Shown here one piece after another: positions 1-6,054 of a stretch of 8,392 nt of DNA. The notes beneath the pieces are model-generated. The model searched no databases. It saw only the letters and a program-made list of their open reading frames with translations, and was not told the origin of the DNA. How positions within the stretch are numbered: position 1 is the stretch's first letter; each line of letters starts with the position of its first letter. The DNA comes from Candidatus Sumerlaeota bacterium (GTDB lineage Bacteria; Sumerlaeota; Sumerlaeia; JADFCT01): assembly GCA_026398575.1 (NCBI GenBank), contig JAPLSP010000662.1, forward strand, positions 1 to 8,392, written 5' to 3'. The position numbers and the translations under genes are program-made.

Positions 1-23
1 GCCGCCCGACGGAGCGGGACGGC
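1..23. repeat. GC-rich imperfect stem-loop at window edge
   Basis: The arms GCCGCCCG (1-8) and CGGGACGGC (15-23) pair over 8 bp with a single bulged A and a 6-nt loop. The structure lies about 43 bp past the stop codon of the ABC ATPase gene. No T-run follows on either strand, so it does not look like a classical intrinsic terminator. It could be a transcript-end hairpin or part of another intergenic repeat cut by the window edge. In the 65 bases downstream of the ATPase gene I see an AAAGGAG motif on the minus strand (62-56), but no start codon at a usable distance. No permease gene can therefore be claimed here. Confidence 0.3.
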
Positions 24-65
24 CTACCTTTCGGCGCCAAACTGGATAGATTCCGCTCCTTTGCA

Positions 66-1568
66 TCATCCTGCGATCATTCGCATGATGCCGTGCTCGT
101 CTATTTCTTCACCTGTCAGTTCGCCGATCTTTTTGCGGTCGCGCAGGACGATCACGCGCTGGCTGGTGCGGACCACCTCCTCCAACTCGGATGAGATGAA
201 GAGGATGGCCATGCCCTGCTCGCGCAGCGCATTCACCAGTTTCTCGATCTCCGCTTTGGCGCCGACATCTATGCCGCGCGTCGGCTCGTCGAGGATGATC
301 AGCTTGGGCTGCATCGCCAGCCAGCGCGCCAGCAGGACTTTTTGCTGGTTGCCGCCGGAAAGGCTGGAGATCGGCGTTTCGGGCGAAGGCGTCTTGATGC
401 CAAGCGCCTGGATATAGTGGTCAGCGATCCTGAGTTGTTCGCCGCGCGGCAGCGTCCGAAGCGCGCCGCGATTGGCCTGCATCGCCAGGATGATGTTTTC
501 GCGCACGGATAGATTCGGGATGATGCCTTCGCTCTTGCGGTCCTCCGAACAGAACGCAATTCCATGCGCGATGGCTTTGGCCGGACTGGTCAGCACGGCG
601 GGCCGATCCTGAATCCGGATCGTGCCCGTATCCGGGCGGTTGATCCCGAAAAGCATCCGCGCCGTTTCCGTGCGCCCCGAGCCCAGCAATCCCGCCAGCC
701 CGAGGACTTCGCCTTCCGCGATCCGCATGTCGAGCGGCGCAATCACGCCTGTGCGGCCAATCCCGCGGGCATCGAGAAATGTTTTGCGCCCCTCGTCGGC
801 CTTTGCAGCCTTGCCCGCTGGCGCCATTGCTTCGATCTCGGAGGGCTCTTTGCCGAGCATCTTGCCGATCAATGCGAGGCGCGGTAGGCTCGCGGCGTCG
901 AATTCGCCGACAAGCTCGCCGTTGCGCAAAACGGTGATGCGATCCGAGACCTGATAGACTTGATCCAGGAAGTGCGTAATGAAAATGATGCCCATTCCTT
1001 CGCCGCGCAGCTTGCGCATGATGCCGAACAGCTCGGCGACTTCGCGCTCGTCGAGGCTGGAGGTCGGCTCGTCCAGGATGAGCAGCTTGGCCTGCACGTC
1101 GAGCGCGCGCGCGATGGCGACCATTTGCTGGATCGCCACGGAGCACGATCCCAGCTCCTGCCCGACGTCGAGTTTCATTTCGAGGCGAGCCAGGGCTTCC
1201 TCCGCTCTGCTCCGGATCGCCCTCCAGTCCAGGAAGCCAAAGCGTTTCGGCTGCCGTCCGAGGGTGATGTTTTCCGCGATCGAAAGATACGGGATCAGAT
1301 TGATTTCCTGATAGACCGTGCTGATGCCGAGCGATTCGGCTTCCTTGGGGGAAGCGGGATTTGCAGGAGCCCCATCGAAGATGATCGTTCCGCCGTCGCG
1401 CGGATAGACGCCGGTGGTCACCTTGACCAGCGTGGATTTGCCGGCGCCGTTTTCGCCCATGAGCGTATGGATCTCGCCCGCGCGCGCCGTGAAGTCCACG
1501 CCCGACAACGCCCGCACGCCGGGAAAGACCTTCACGATTCCGCGCATTTCAAGGAGAGAGGACATCAT
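66..1568 (-). CDS. ytfR: Sugar ABC transporter ATP-binding protein, YtfR-like, two NBDs
   Basis: This is a cytoplasmic ATPase that would power import of a furanose sugar by a CUT2-type ABC transporter. Its 500 residues match the length of E. coli YtfR. The first NBD has Walker A GENGAGKS (38-45), Q-loop Q87, the SVAIQQ signature variant (143-148), Walker B LLILDEP (162-168) and switch H199. The second NBD has the degenerate Walker A LLGSGRTE lacking lysine (about 294-301), signature LSGGNQQ (403-409) and Walker B LIILDEP (423-429), with serine where the switch histidine would be. That asymmetry is normal for RbsA/AraG/YtfR proteins. From memory, segments such as FLDQVYQVSDRITVLRNG and LSVRENIILA resemble YtfR more than AraG or RbsA. 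It follows the binding-protein gene after a 165-bp gap filled with repeats. The first repeat unit sits one base upstream of the ATG, so no Shine-Dalgarno sequence is visible. A second ATG follows directly, so the start is uncertain by one codon. Confidence 0.93.
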   Translation of the reverse strand: MMSSLLEMRGIVKVFPGVRALSGVDFTARAGEIHTLMGENGAGKSTLVKVTTGVYPRDGGTIIFDGAPANPASPKEAESLGISTVYQEINLIPYLSIAENITLGRQPKRFGFLDWRAIRSRAEEALARLEMKLDVGQELGSCSVAIQQMVAIARALDVQAKLLILDEPTSSLDEREVAELFGIMRKLRGEGMGIIFITHFLDQVYQVSDRITVLRNGELVGEFDAASLPRLALIGKMLGKEPSEIEAMAPAGKAAKADEGRKTFLDARGIGRTGVIAPLDMRIAEGEVLGLAGLLGSGRTETARMLFGINRPDTGTIRIQDRPAVLTSPAKAIAHGIAFCSEDRKSEGIIPNLSVRENIILAMQANRGALRTLPRGEQLRIADHYIQALGIKTPSPETPISSLSGGNQQKVLLARWLAMQPKLIILDEPTRGIDVGAKAEIEKLVNALREQGMAILFISSELEEVVRTSQRVIVLRDRKKIGELTGEEIDEHGIMRMIAG

Positions 1569-1569
1569 A

Positions 1570-1728
1570 GATTTTGGATTTACGATTGACGATTCCCGAT
1601 TGCAGATTGGGGATTGCAGCTATTGGTCCGGGCTTGGCGCAAGAATCCGAAGGATTACGATTAACGAACTGCCTTCGGGCAATTCCCCATTGGGTGAATC
1701 GTCATTCGTAAATCGTCAATCGTAGATC
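1570..1728. repeat. Inverted pair of 7-bp repeat arrays (GATTNNN)
   Basis: Seven consecutive heptamers of the form GATTNNN run on the plus strand from 1570 to 1618. Five heptamers of the form GA(T/A/C)TNAC run on the minus strand from 1728 down to 1694, with changes only inside the unit. The two arrays face each other and include a perfect 14-bp inverted repeat, TACGATTGACGATT at 1581-1594 and its complement at 1711-1724. The 75 bp between them (1619-1693) hold two small hairpins, AATCC-GAA-GGATT (1645-1657) and TGCC-TTCG-GGCA (1670-1681). The element fills nearly the whole gap, from one base before the ATPase ATG to five bases after the binding-protein stop codon. No coding or insertion-sequence features are visible. 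A transcript could fold into a long stem, but any function is unknown. Confidence 0.85.
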
Positions 1729-1733
1729 TCACT

Positions 1734-2681
1734 TTAGTATTTTCGCGAGGCGATGGTGGCTTTGGCCACCGACTGGTCGTAGCATTCGTCTTTGATGATG
1801 ATGGTCTTGGGCATTGTTTCGCCCTTCATGATTTTCTCGACCGCGTCGAAGGCCGCCGGGCCTTGCAGCGGATTGCACTCGACCGAGCAGTTCAGTTTGC
1901 CGTCAATCATGGCCTGGAAGGCGTCTTTGATGGCGTCAATCGAAACGACGATGATGTCCTTGCCCGGCTTCTTTCCCGCTTCTTCGATCGCCTGGATCGC
2001 GCCCAAAGCCATGTCGTCGTTGTGCGCGAAGACGACCTCGATTTCGGCGCCGTATTTCTTCAGCAGCGCTTCCATCACCTCTTTGCCGTTCGAGCGGCGG
2101 AAGTCGCCGCTTTGCGAAGCGATGACTTTCATATCCGGCGAATCCTTGATCACTTCGAGGAAGCCCTTCTTGCGGTCAATCGCGGGCGCCGAACCGGGCG
2201 TGCCTTCCAGTTCGACGATCTTGGCTTTCCCGTTCATTTTTTTCTTCAGCCATTCGCCCACCATCTTGCCTTCCTGGACGAAATCCGAGCCGATGAAGCT
2301 GACGTAGAGCGAGTCGTCATCCACCTTGATCCGGCGGTCCAGAAGCAGAACGGGAATCTTGGCCTTCTTGGCTTCTTTGAGGACAGGCTCCCAACCGGTT
2401 TCAACGAGCGGCGAAAGAATGATGACGTCGCATTGCTGCGCGATGAAGCTGCGCAATGCCTTGATCTGATTTTCCTGTTTGCCCTGGCCGTCGGCGAACT
2501 TCAGGTCAATGGCGCCGCGCTTTTCGGCCTCGGCCTTGATGGACTGGGTATGGGCGGTCCGCCAGGCGCTTTCGGCGCCGGTTTCGGCGAAGCCGACTTT
2601 GATTTTCTTTTTCGCTCCTCCCCCGCAGGCCATCAGTGTCGCGGCCATCCCAATAACAATCAGGTTTCGCAATGCTCTCAT
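1734..2681 (-). CDS. ytfQ: YtfQ-like sugar-binding lipoprotein
   Basis: This periplasmic-binding-protein-fold receptor (peripla_BP_4 class) would capture sugar outside the inner membrane and deliver it to the CUT2 ABC transporter. The protein has 315 residues, close to E. coli YtfQ at 318. Residues 1-19 form a lipoprotein signal ending in the lipobox LMAC with C19 as the lipidation site; E. coli YtfQ instead has an ordinary cleaved signal peptide. Segments that recall YtfQ include VGFAETGAESAWRTAHT, QENQIKALRSFIAQ, SPLVETGW, GSAPAIDRKKGF and FAHNDDMALGAIQAIEEAG. YtfQ binds galactofuranose, and L-arabinofuranose shares that ring stereochemistry apart from the exocyclic carbon, so arabinofuranose is the inferred ligand here. 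The start is supported by GGGAGA about 7 nt upstream. The gene has its own possible promoter, and its ATPase partner lies downstream. Confidence 0.9.
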   Translation of the reverse strand: MRALRNLIVIGMAATLMACGGGAKKKIKVGFAETGAESAWRTAHTQSIKAEAEKRGAIDLKFADGQGKQENQIKALRSFIAQQCDVIILSPLVETGWEPVLKEAKKAKIPVLLLDRRIKVDDDSLYVSFIGSDFVQEGKMVGEWLKKKMNGKAKIVELEGTPGSAPAIDRKKGFLEVIKDSPDMKVIASQSGDFRRSNGKEVMEALLKKYGAEIEVVFAHNDDMALGAIQAIEEAGKKPGKDIIVVSIDAIKDAFQAMIDGKLNCSVECNPLQGPAAFDAVEKIMKGETMPKTIIIKDECYDQSVAKATIASRKY

Positions 2682-2749
2682 GTTTTTCTCTCCCTTATTC
2701 TATTGGATTCCTCGCGCCATGCTTCTCACACGAGGCGAATAACCAAGAA

Positions 2750-2779
2750 ATTATCGCCGATGCTCACTTCATCGCGCAA
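2750..2779 (-). promoter_or_regulatory. Possible sigma-70 promoter for the binding-protein gene
   Basis: On the minus strand, GATAAT (2755-2750, five of six matches to the -10 consensus) lies 18 bp downstream of TTGCGC (2779-2774, only three of six to the -35 consensus). This predicts a transcript start near 2743 and a leader of about 60 nt before the binding-protein ATG. The 150-bp gap (2682-2831) carries no tandem repeats, unlike the other long gaps in the cluster. A separate promoter here would free transporter expression from the toxin-antitoxin pair upstream. The call rests on hexamer matching only. Confidence 0.3.
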
Positions 2780-2831
2780 GCGGTTTACGGGCTTCAGCGA
2801 GTAAAGCTGGAACATGACACTCAATCCATTG

Positions 2832-3095
2832 CTAATTCCTGAAACGATATATTTCGCGGCGATGTCCTACCGAAATGACAACAACAATCAGTTGCTTATC
2901 ATAAATCTCATAAATGACACGATAATGCCCAACGCGAATGCGCCAAGCTTCTCGTCCACTCAGTTTCTTAGATCCACTGGGCCTTGGGATAATAGTAAGC
3001 TTTCGGATAGCCTCGATCAATTTGTCGCGATCTTCTTTCGCGATCATGCCAAGGCTTTTCTGGGCGGATTTGCGGATTTCGATTGTGAAGGTCAA
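2832..3095 (-). CDS. RelE/ParE-family toxin
   Basis: This 87-residue basic protein has the compact RelE/ParE fold pattern: an N-terminal strand (TFTIEIRKSAQKSL, 2-15), a charged helix (20-33), the KKLSG...WRIRVGHYRVIYEI core (43-63) and a C-terminal VGHRREIYR motif (76-84). Family members with this tail are usually ribosome-dependent mRNA interferases; ParE-type gyrase poisons share the fold. The start is inferred to be TTG at 3095, overlapping the antitoxin stop codon by 4 bp. AAAGGCG stands 8 nt before it, and no ATG is available in frame at the junction. Overlapping reading frames with the antitoxin first are the standard arrangement for translational coupling. The target is not determinable from sequence alone. 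Confidence 0.85.
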   Translation of the reverse strand: MTFTIEIRKSAQKSLGMIAKEDRDKLIEAIRKLTIIPRPSGSKKLSGREAWRIRVGHYRVIYEIYDKQLIVVVISVGHRREIYRFRN

Positions 3096-3298
3096 TGTTG
3101 ATCGCCTTTTTCAATCTCTTTAACCGCTTGCTCAAACGGAATCGCTTTCTCCGGTTGAGCGATGGCCTCATCATAAGCGCGTATATCGTCCAACTCCTCC
3201 AAGTCCTCCATGAGCGCTTCCCATTCTTGCCAAGGCAAAAGGACTGCTTTCTTATGAGAGCTTTCATCAACCACATATTCGGGATGCATTGTCAACAT
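3092..3298 (-). CDS. Antitoxin of the RelE/ParE toxin pair (Phd/RelB-like)
   Basis: This small acidic protein of 68 residues precedes and overlaps the toxin gene by 4 bp. The N-terminal part (PEYVVDESSHKKAVLLPWQEWEALMEDLEELDDIRAYDEA) resembles the DNA-binding, dimerising half of Phd/YefM- or RelB-type antitoxins. The C-terminal third (IPFEQAVKEIEKGDQH) would be the segment that wraps and neutralises the toxin. The ATG at 3298 is preferred because AAAGGGGA ends 7 nt upstream; a TTG at 3319 would add seven residues but lacks a ribosome site. Antitoxins of this class usually bind their own promoter. A weak candidate promoter lies in the 69 bp between this gene and araD (TTGCGG, 16-bp spacer, TATCCT on the minus strand). 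The assignment to Phd or RelB is uncertain, but the antitoxin role is well supported by position. Confidence 0.82.
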   Translation of the reverse strand: MLTMHPEYVVDESSHKKAVLLPWQEWEALMEDLEELDDIRAYDEAIAQPEKAIPFEQAVKEIEKGDQH

Positions 3299-3367
3299 TG
3301 CCAATTCCCCTTTGAGCAAATGTTTTTAATTAGGATATGGCATTTAATACAAACCGCAAGGGGATAA

Positions 3368-4087
3368 TCAGTCGTTTTGCACGCTTGCTTTTTGCCCATA
3401 ATACGCCCGCGTGCCGTGCTTGCGGAGGAAATGCTTGTCGAGCAATTCCTGCGAGATCGGCAGCGCGGCAGGATTGAGCGCCAGAGTTTGCAGCGCCATG
3501 CGGGCCATTTCTTCGAGCGCCACGGCGTTGTGCAGCGCCTTGATCGCATTTGCGCCCCACGTGAACGGCCCATGCCCTGCCACTAAAACGCCGGGATACC
3601 AGTCCGGATTCAGGCGCGCCTGCTCGAACCGCTCCACGATCACCACGCCGGTGTTCCATTCATAGTCGCCCTTGATTTCCGCGCTGGTCAGGAGACGGGT
3701 CAGCGGGACCGGGCCATAAAAATGATCGGCGTGGGTCGTGCCGAAGCAGGGGATTTCGCGCCCGGCCTGCGCCCAACTCGTCGCATGAGGGGAATGGGTA
3801 TGAACGACGCCGCCGATGCTTTTGAAGGATTGATAGAGCAAACGATGAGTGGGCGCATCGGAGGAGGGCTTGAGTTTTCCTTCGATGACTTCACCCGTGT
3901 CCAGTGCGAGAATGACAATATCTTCCGGACGCAGTTGGTCATATTCCACGCCGCTGGGCTTGATCGCCATGACACCCGCCTTGCGATCCACGCCGCTGGC
4001 GTTTCCCCACGTCAGCGGCGCCAAACCGGCGCGCGCCAATCCCATGTTGGCTTGCCACACAATTTCTTTCAGTTCCTCGTGGGCCAT
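3368..4087 (-). CDS. araD: L-ribulose-5-phosphate 4-epimerase AraD
   Basis: This cytoplasmic class II aldolase-family enzyme interconverts L-ribulose 5-phosphate and D-xylulose 5-phosphate, the last step feeding arabinose into the pentose phosphate pathway. The 239-residue protein carries the family motifs TWGNASGVDR (26-35), KPSGVEYD (43-50) and SSDAPTH (75-81). The zinc ligands are H96, H98 and H172, and the acid-base residues D77, D121 and Y230. Each is exactly one position above the residues I recall for E. coli AraD (D76, H95, H97, D120, H171, Y229), so the enzyme looks complete and active. The C-terminal HGTRAYYGQ motif is also typical of AraD and separates it from fuculose-phosphate aldolase. 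Only a weak GGA lies upstream of the ATG. The 135-bp gap from araB contains a 9-bp repeat array. Confidence 0.96.
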   Translation of the reverse strand: MAHEELKEIVWQANMGLARAGLAPLTWGNASGVDRKAGVMAIKPSGVEYDQLRPEDIVILALDTGEVIEGKLKPSSDAPTHRLLYQSFKSIGGVVHTHSPHATSWAQAGREIPCFGTTHADHFYGPVPLTRLLTSAEIKGDYEWNTGVVIVERFEQARLNPDWYPGVLVAGHGPFTWGANAIKALHNAVALEEMARMALQTLALNPAALPISQELLDKHFLRKHGTRAYYGQKASVQND

Positions 4088-4146
4088 GCTTTTATTCCAG
4101 TTTCAGAGCTGCTTTACCGGGCCGCATGGGCTTGTTCCTGCTTTTT

Positions 4147-4216
4147 GTCGGACGCGTCAGACCCGTCGGACCGGTCGGACTGGTCGGACTGTCGGCCTGT
4201 CGGACCGGTCGGACTT
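4147..4216. repeat. Tandem 9-bp repeat array, consensus GTCGGACNN
   Basis: Eight adjacent units with consensus GTCGGACNN run from 4147 to 4216. Six are 9 bp and two in the middle are 8 bp, with substitutions mainly in the last two positions and single changes giving GTCAGAC and GTCGGCC. The array begins about 6 bp beyond the araB stop codon and lies in the gap before araD. The remaining bases of that gap (4088-4146) show no feature. The repeat is not coding and has no insertion-sequence hallmarks. Confidence 0.88.
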
Positions 4217-4222
4217 GCCGGG

Positions 4223-5905
4223 TTATCCGCCTCGCGCTTGATCGCGGATTCGCAGAAGCTCTTTCATGACATCATAGAGATCGCCGCCGCCGCCACGGAC
4301 GCCGAAGGCGTCATGCAATCGGCGATAAAGCGCGAACAGCTCATGATAAACCTTCACGTTATCGGCAATGGGCCTGAAAACTTTTTTCTGAACGCCGGTC
4401 ATCGCCTGGATGGCGGCAGCGAAGTTTTCGTGTCCGCCCGCCGCCTTGCCTGCGACAACCGCGCCGGCCATTGCCGATCCCAAGGCCGCCGTCTGCGCGC
4501 TGCGCGATATCTCCAGAGGCCGCCCCATCACGTCCGCGTAAATCTGCATCACCATCGGGTTCTTGGCCGAAATGCCGCCGCAATTGACGATGCGTTCGAC
4601 TTTCTGCCCGTATTCCTCGAAGCGCTCCATGATGACGCGCGCGCCGAAGGCCGTCGCCTCGACCCATGCCCGGTACATCTCGGCGGGCGTCGTGTGGAGC
4701 GTCATGCCGATGAGGCCGCCCGTCAGCCGCTGATCCACAAGGATCGTGCGGTTGCCGTTGTGCCAGTCGAGCGCGAGCAAGCCGCTCTGTCCCGGGCGCA
4801 GTTTTTCCGCCGCGCGCGTCAGCTCGGCGTGTCCCTGGCCATCGGGCTTCAGGTAATTCACAAACCAATTGAAGATGTCGCCGACGGCGGATTGCCCTGC
4901 TTCCAATCCGAAGCATCCCGGCAGGATGGATTCCGGCACAATGCCGCAGAGACCCGGAATATCGGGCAACGATTGATCGAGGGGGGCGACCATCATATCG
5001 CACGTCGAAGTGCCGATGTTCTTGACCATCGTACCGGGACGAATGCCCGATCCAACGCCGCCCAAATGCGCATCGAAGGCGCCGGCGGCCACTGCGATCC
5101 CTGCGGGAAGCCCAAGCTTCTTCGCCCATTCCGCAGTCAGCGCGCCAACGGCTTGCGAGACGTTATAGGCTTTGTGCGGCAAGGTCTTGCGCATCCGCGC
5201 GAGACGTTTGTCCAGCGCCCATAAGAATTCCTCGTCCGGATAGCCTTTCCATCCTGGGTTGAACATCGCCTTATGGCCCGCGGCGCAGATGTCCCGCTTA
5301 AGCGCCTCGGGATGCGCCGTTCCGGTCAGGACCGCCGGCATCCAGTCGGAATGCTCCACCCATGTGTGGGCGGCCCCAAAAACCTGCGGCGCCGTGCGCG
5401 CGCAATGCAGAATTTTCGACCAGAACCATTCCGAACTATAAGTCCCGCCGCATTTGGCCAGATACTGCGGACGTATCTTCGCGGCCAGGGCGGTGATTTC
5501 GGCGGCTTCGGCGTGGCCCGTGTGGTCTTTCCACAGCCAGGCCATCGCCGCGGGATTTTTTGCGAATTCCTTCTTGAGCGCCAGCGGTGTGCCGTCGGCG
5601 TCCACGGGCATGGGCGTCGAACCAGTGGTGTCAATGCCAATGCCGATCACGTCGGCAGCTTTGAAGCCTTTGACGCGCTTCGCTTTCTTGAGCGCTTCAT
5701 TCACGACCGCTTCGGTCGAGACGAGATAATCGCGCGGATGCTGCCGCGCAAGATTCGGGTCCTTGCGGTCGAGGATAATCCCCGCCTCTCCCGAAGGAAA
5801 GTTGTGGACGTGCGTGGCAATCTCTTCGCCTGTCTGACAATTGACGATCAGGGCGCGGACCGAGTTGGTTCCGAAATCCAATCCGAGGGCGTATTTAGCT
5901 GGCAT
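4223..5905 (-). CDS. araB: L-ribulokinase AraB (FGGY kinase)
   Basis: This cytoplasmic kinase phosphorylates L-ribulose with ATP to L-ribulose 5-phosphate, the substrate of the AraD encoded next. With the chosen start it has 560 residues, a normal ribulokinase length. Motifs, numbered from that start, are LDFGTNSVRALIV (9-21, phosphate 1), GIDTTGSTPMPVD (90-102), WKDHT (125-129), GAFDAHLGGVGSG (275-287, with D278 the likely catalytic base), NIGTSTCDMMV (296-306), GLEAGQSAVGDIFNWFV (333-349), GGISAKNPMVMQIYADV (443-459) and ALGSAMAGAVVAG (474-486). The TSTCDMM and AGQSAVGD segments are characteristic of ribulokinase rather than xylulokinase or glycerol kinase. An upstream ATG at 5917 would add four residues, but GGAG lies 6 nt before the ATG at 5905 and decides for the shorter form. 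The leader just upstream is strikingly A-rich on the coding strand. Confidence 0.95.
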   Translation of the reverse strand: MPAKYALGLDFGTNSVRALIVNCQTGEEIATHVHNFPSGEAGIILDRKDPNLARQHPRDYLVSTEAVVNEALKKAKRVKGFKAADVIGIGIDTTGSTPMPVDADGTPLALKKEFAKNPAAMAWLWKDHTGHAEAAEITALAAKIRPQYLAKCGGTYSSEWFWSKILHCARTAPQVFGAAHTWVEHSDWMPAVLTGTAHPEALKRDICAAGHKAMFNPGWKGYPDEEFLWALDKRLARMRKTLPHKAYNVSQAVGALTAEWAKKLGLPAGIAVAAGAFDAHLGGVGSGIRPGTMVKNIGTSTCDMMVAPLDQSLPDIPGLCGIVPESILPGCFGLEAGQSAVGDIFNWFVNYLKPDGQGHAELTRAAEKLRPGQSGLLALDWHNGNRTILVDQRLTGGLIGMTLHTTPAEMYRAWVEATAFGARVIMERFEEYGQKVERIVNCGGISAKNPMVMQIYADVMGRPLEISRSAQTAALGSAMAGAVVAGKAAGGHENFAAAIQAMTGVQKKVFRPIADNVKVYHELFALYRRLHDAFGVRGGGGDLYDVMKELLRIRDQARGG

Positions 5906-5950
5906 GGATTTCTCCATTTTTGTTTATAGTTTTTTCCAGGTTTTCTTGGA

Positions 5951-5992
5951 GCCACACGGACTGGCACGGACCCACACGGACCAACACGGACC
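5951..5992. repeat. Tandem 10-bp repeat, consensus ACACGGACCN
   Basis: Four exact-period units carry CACGGA at 5955, 5965, 5975 and 5985, with the 4 bp between copies variable (for example CTGG, CCCA, CCAA). On the coding strand of the cluster this reads as TCCGTG every 10 bp. The array lies between the araB leader and a second, unrelated repeat in the same 149-bp gap. The period is distinct from the 9-bp and 7-bp arrays elsewhere in the cluster. No reading frame with protein-like content covers it. Confidence 0.85.
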
Positions 5993-6005
5993 TATGCCAG
6001 GGGGC

Positions 6006-6042
6006 GGGTCCCTTGGGTCCCTTTCGTCCCTTGGGTCCTTTT
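6006..6042. repeat. Tandem 9-bp repeat, consensus GGGTCCCTT
   Basis: Four units run from 6006 to 6042: GGGTCCCTT, GGGTCCCTTT, CGTCCCTT and GGGTCCTTTT. On the minus strand this is a purine-rich AAGGGACCC run. It ends 12 bp from the stop codon of the isomerase gene and is separated from the 10-bp array by a short GC-rich spacer (5993-6005). Two different repeat families therefore sit side by side in one intergenic gap. Confidence 0.82.
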
Positions 6043-6054
6043 CCGCGCGCGCTC

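Noticed and set aside
1..65. Start of a permease gene downstream of the ATPase, suggested by an AAAGGAG motif.
   Set aside because: The reading frames after the motif have no start codon at a usable distance or hit a stop codon quickly.
1863..2804. Plus-strand open frame of 313 codons opposite the binding-protein gene.
   Set aside because: It is antisense to a complete YtfQ-like gene and shows low-complexity shadow composition without recognisable motifs.
2726..2815. A 29-codon minus-strand open frame with ATG upstream of the binding-protein gene, whose end faintly recalls CsrA-like sequence.
   Set aside because: It has no convincing ribosome site, it covers the candidate promoter, and the similarity is too short to be distinguished from chance.
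4147..4216. CRISPR-like array.
   Set aside because: The units are 8-9 bp and directly adjacent with no spacers, so this is a simple degenerate tandem repeat.
3722..5224. Long plus-strand open frame of 500 codons.
   Set aside because: It lies antisense across araD and araB and the repeat array; both opposite genes have full family motifs, and the plus-strand translation is rich in R, H and G as expected for a GC-rich shadow frame.
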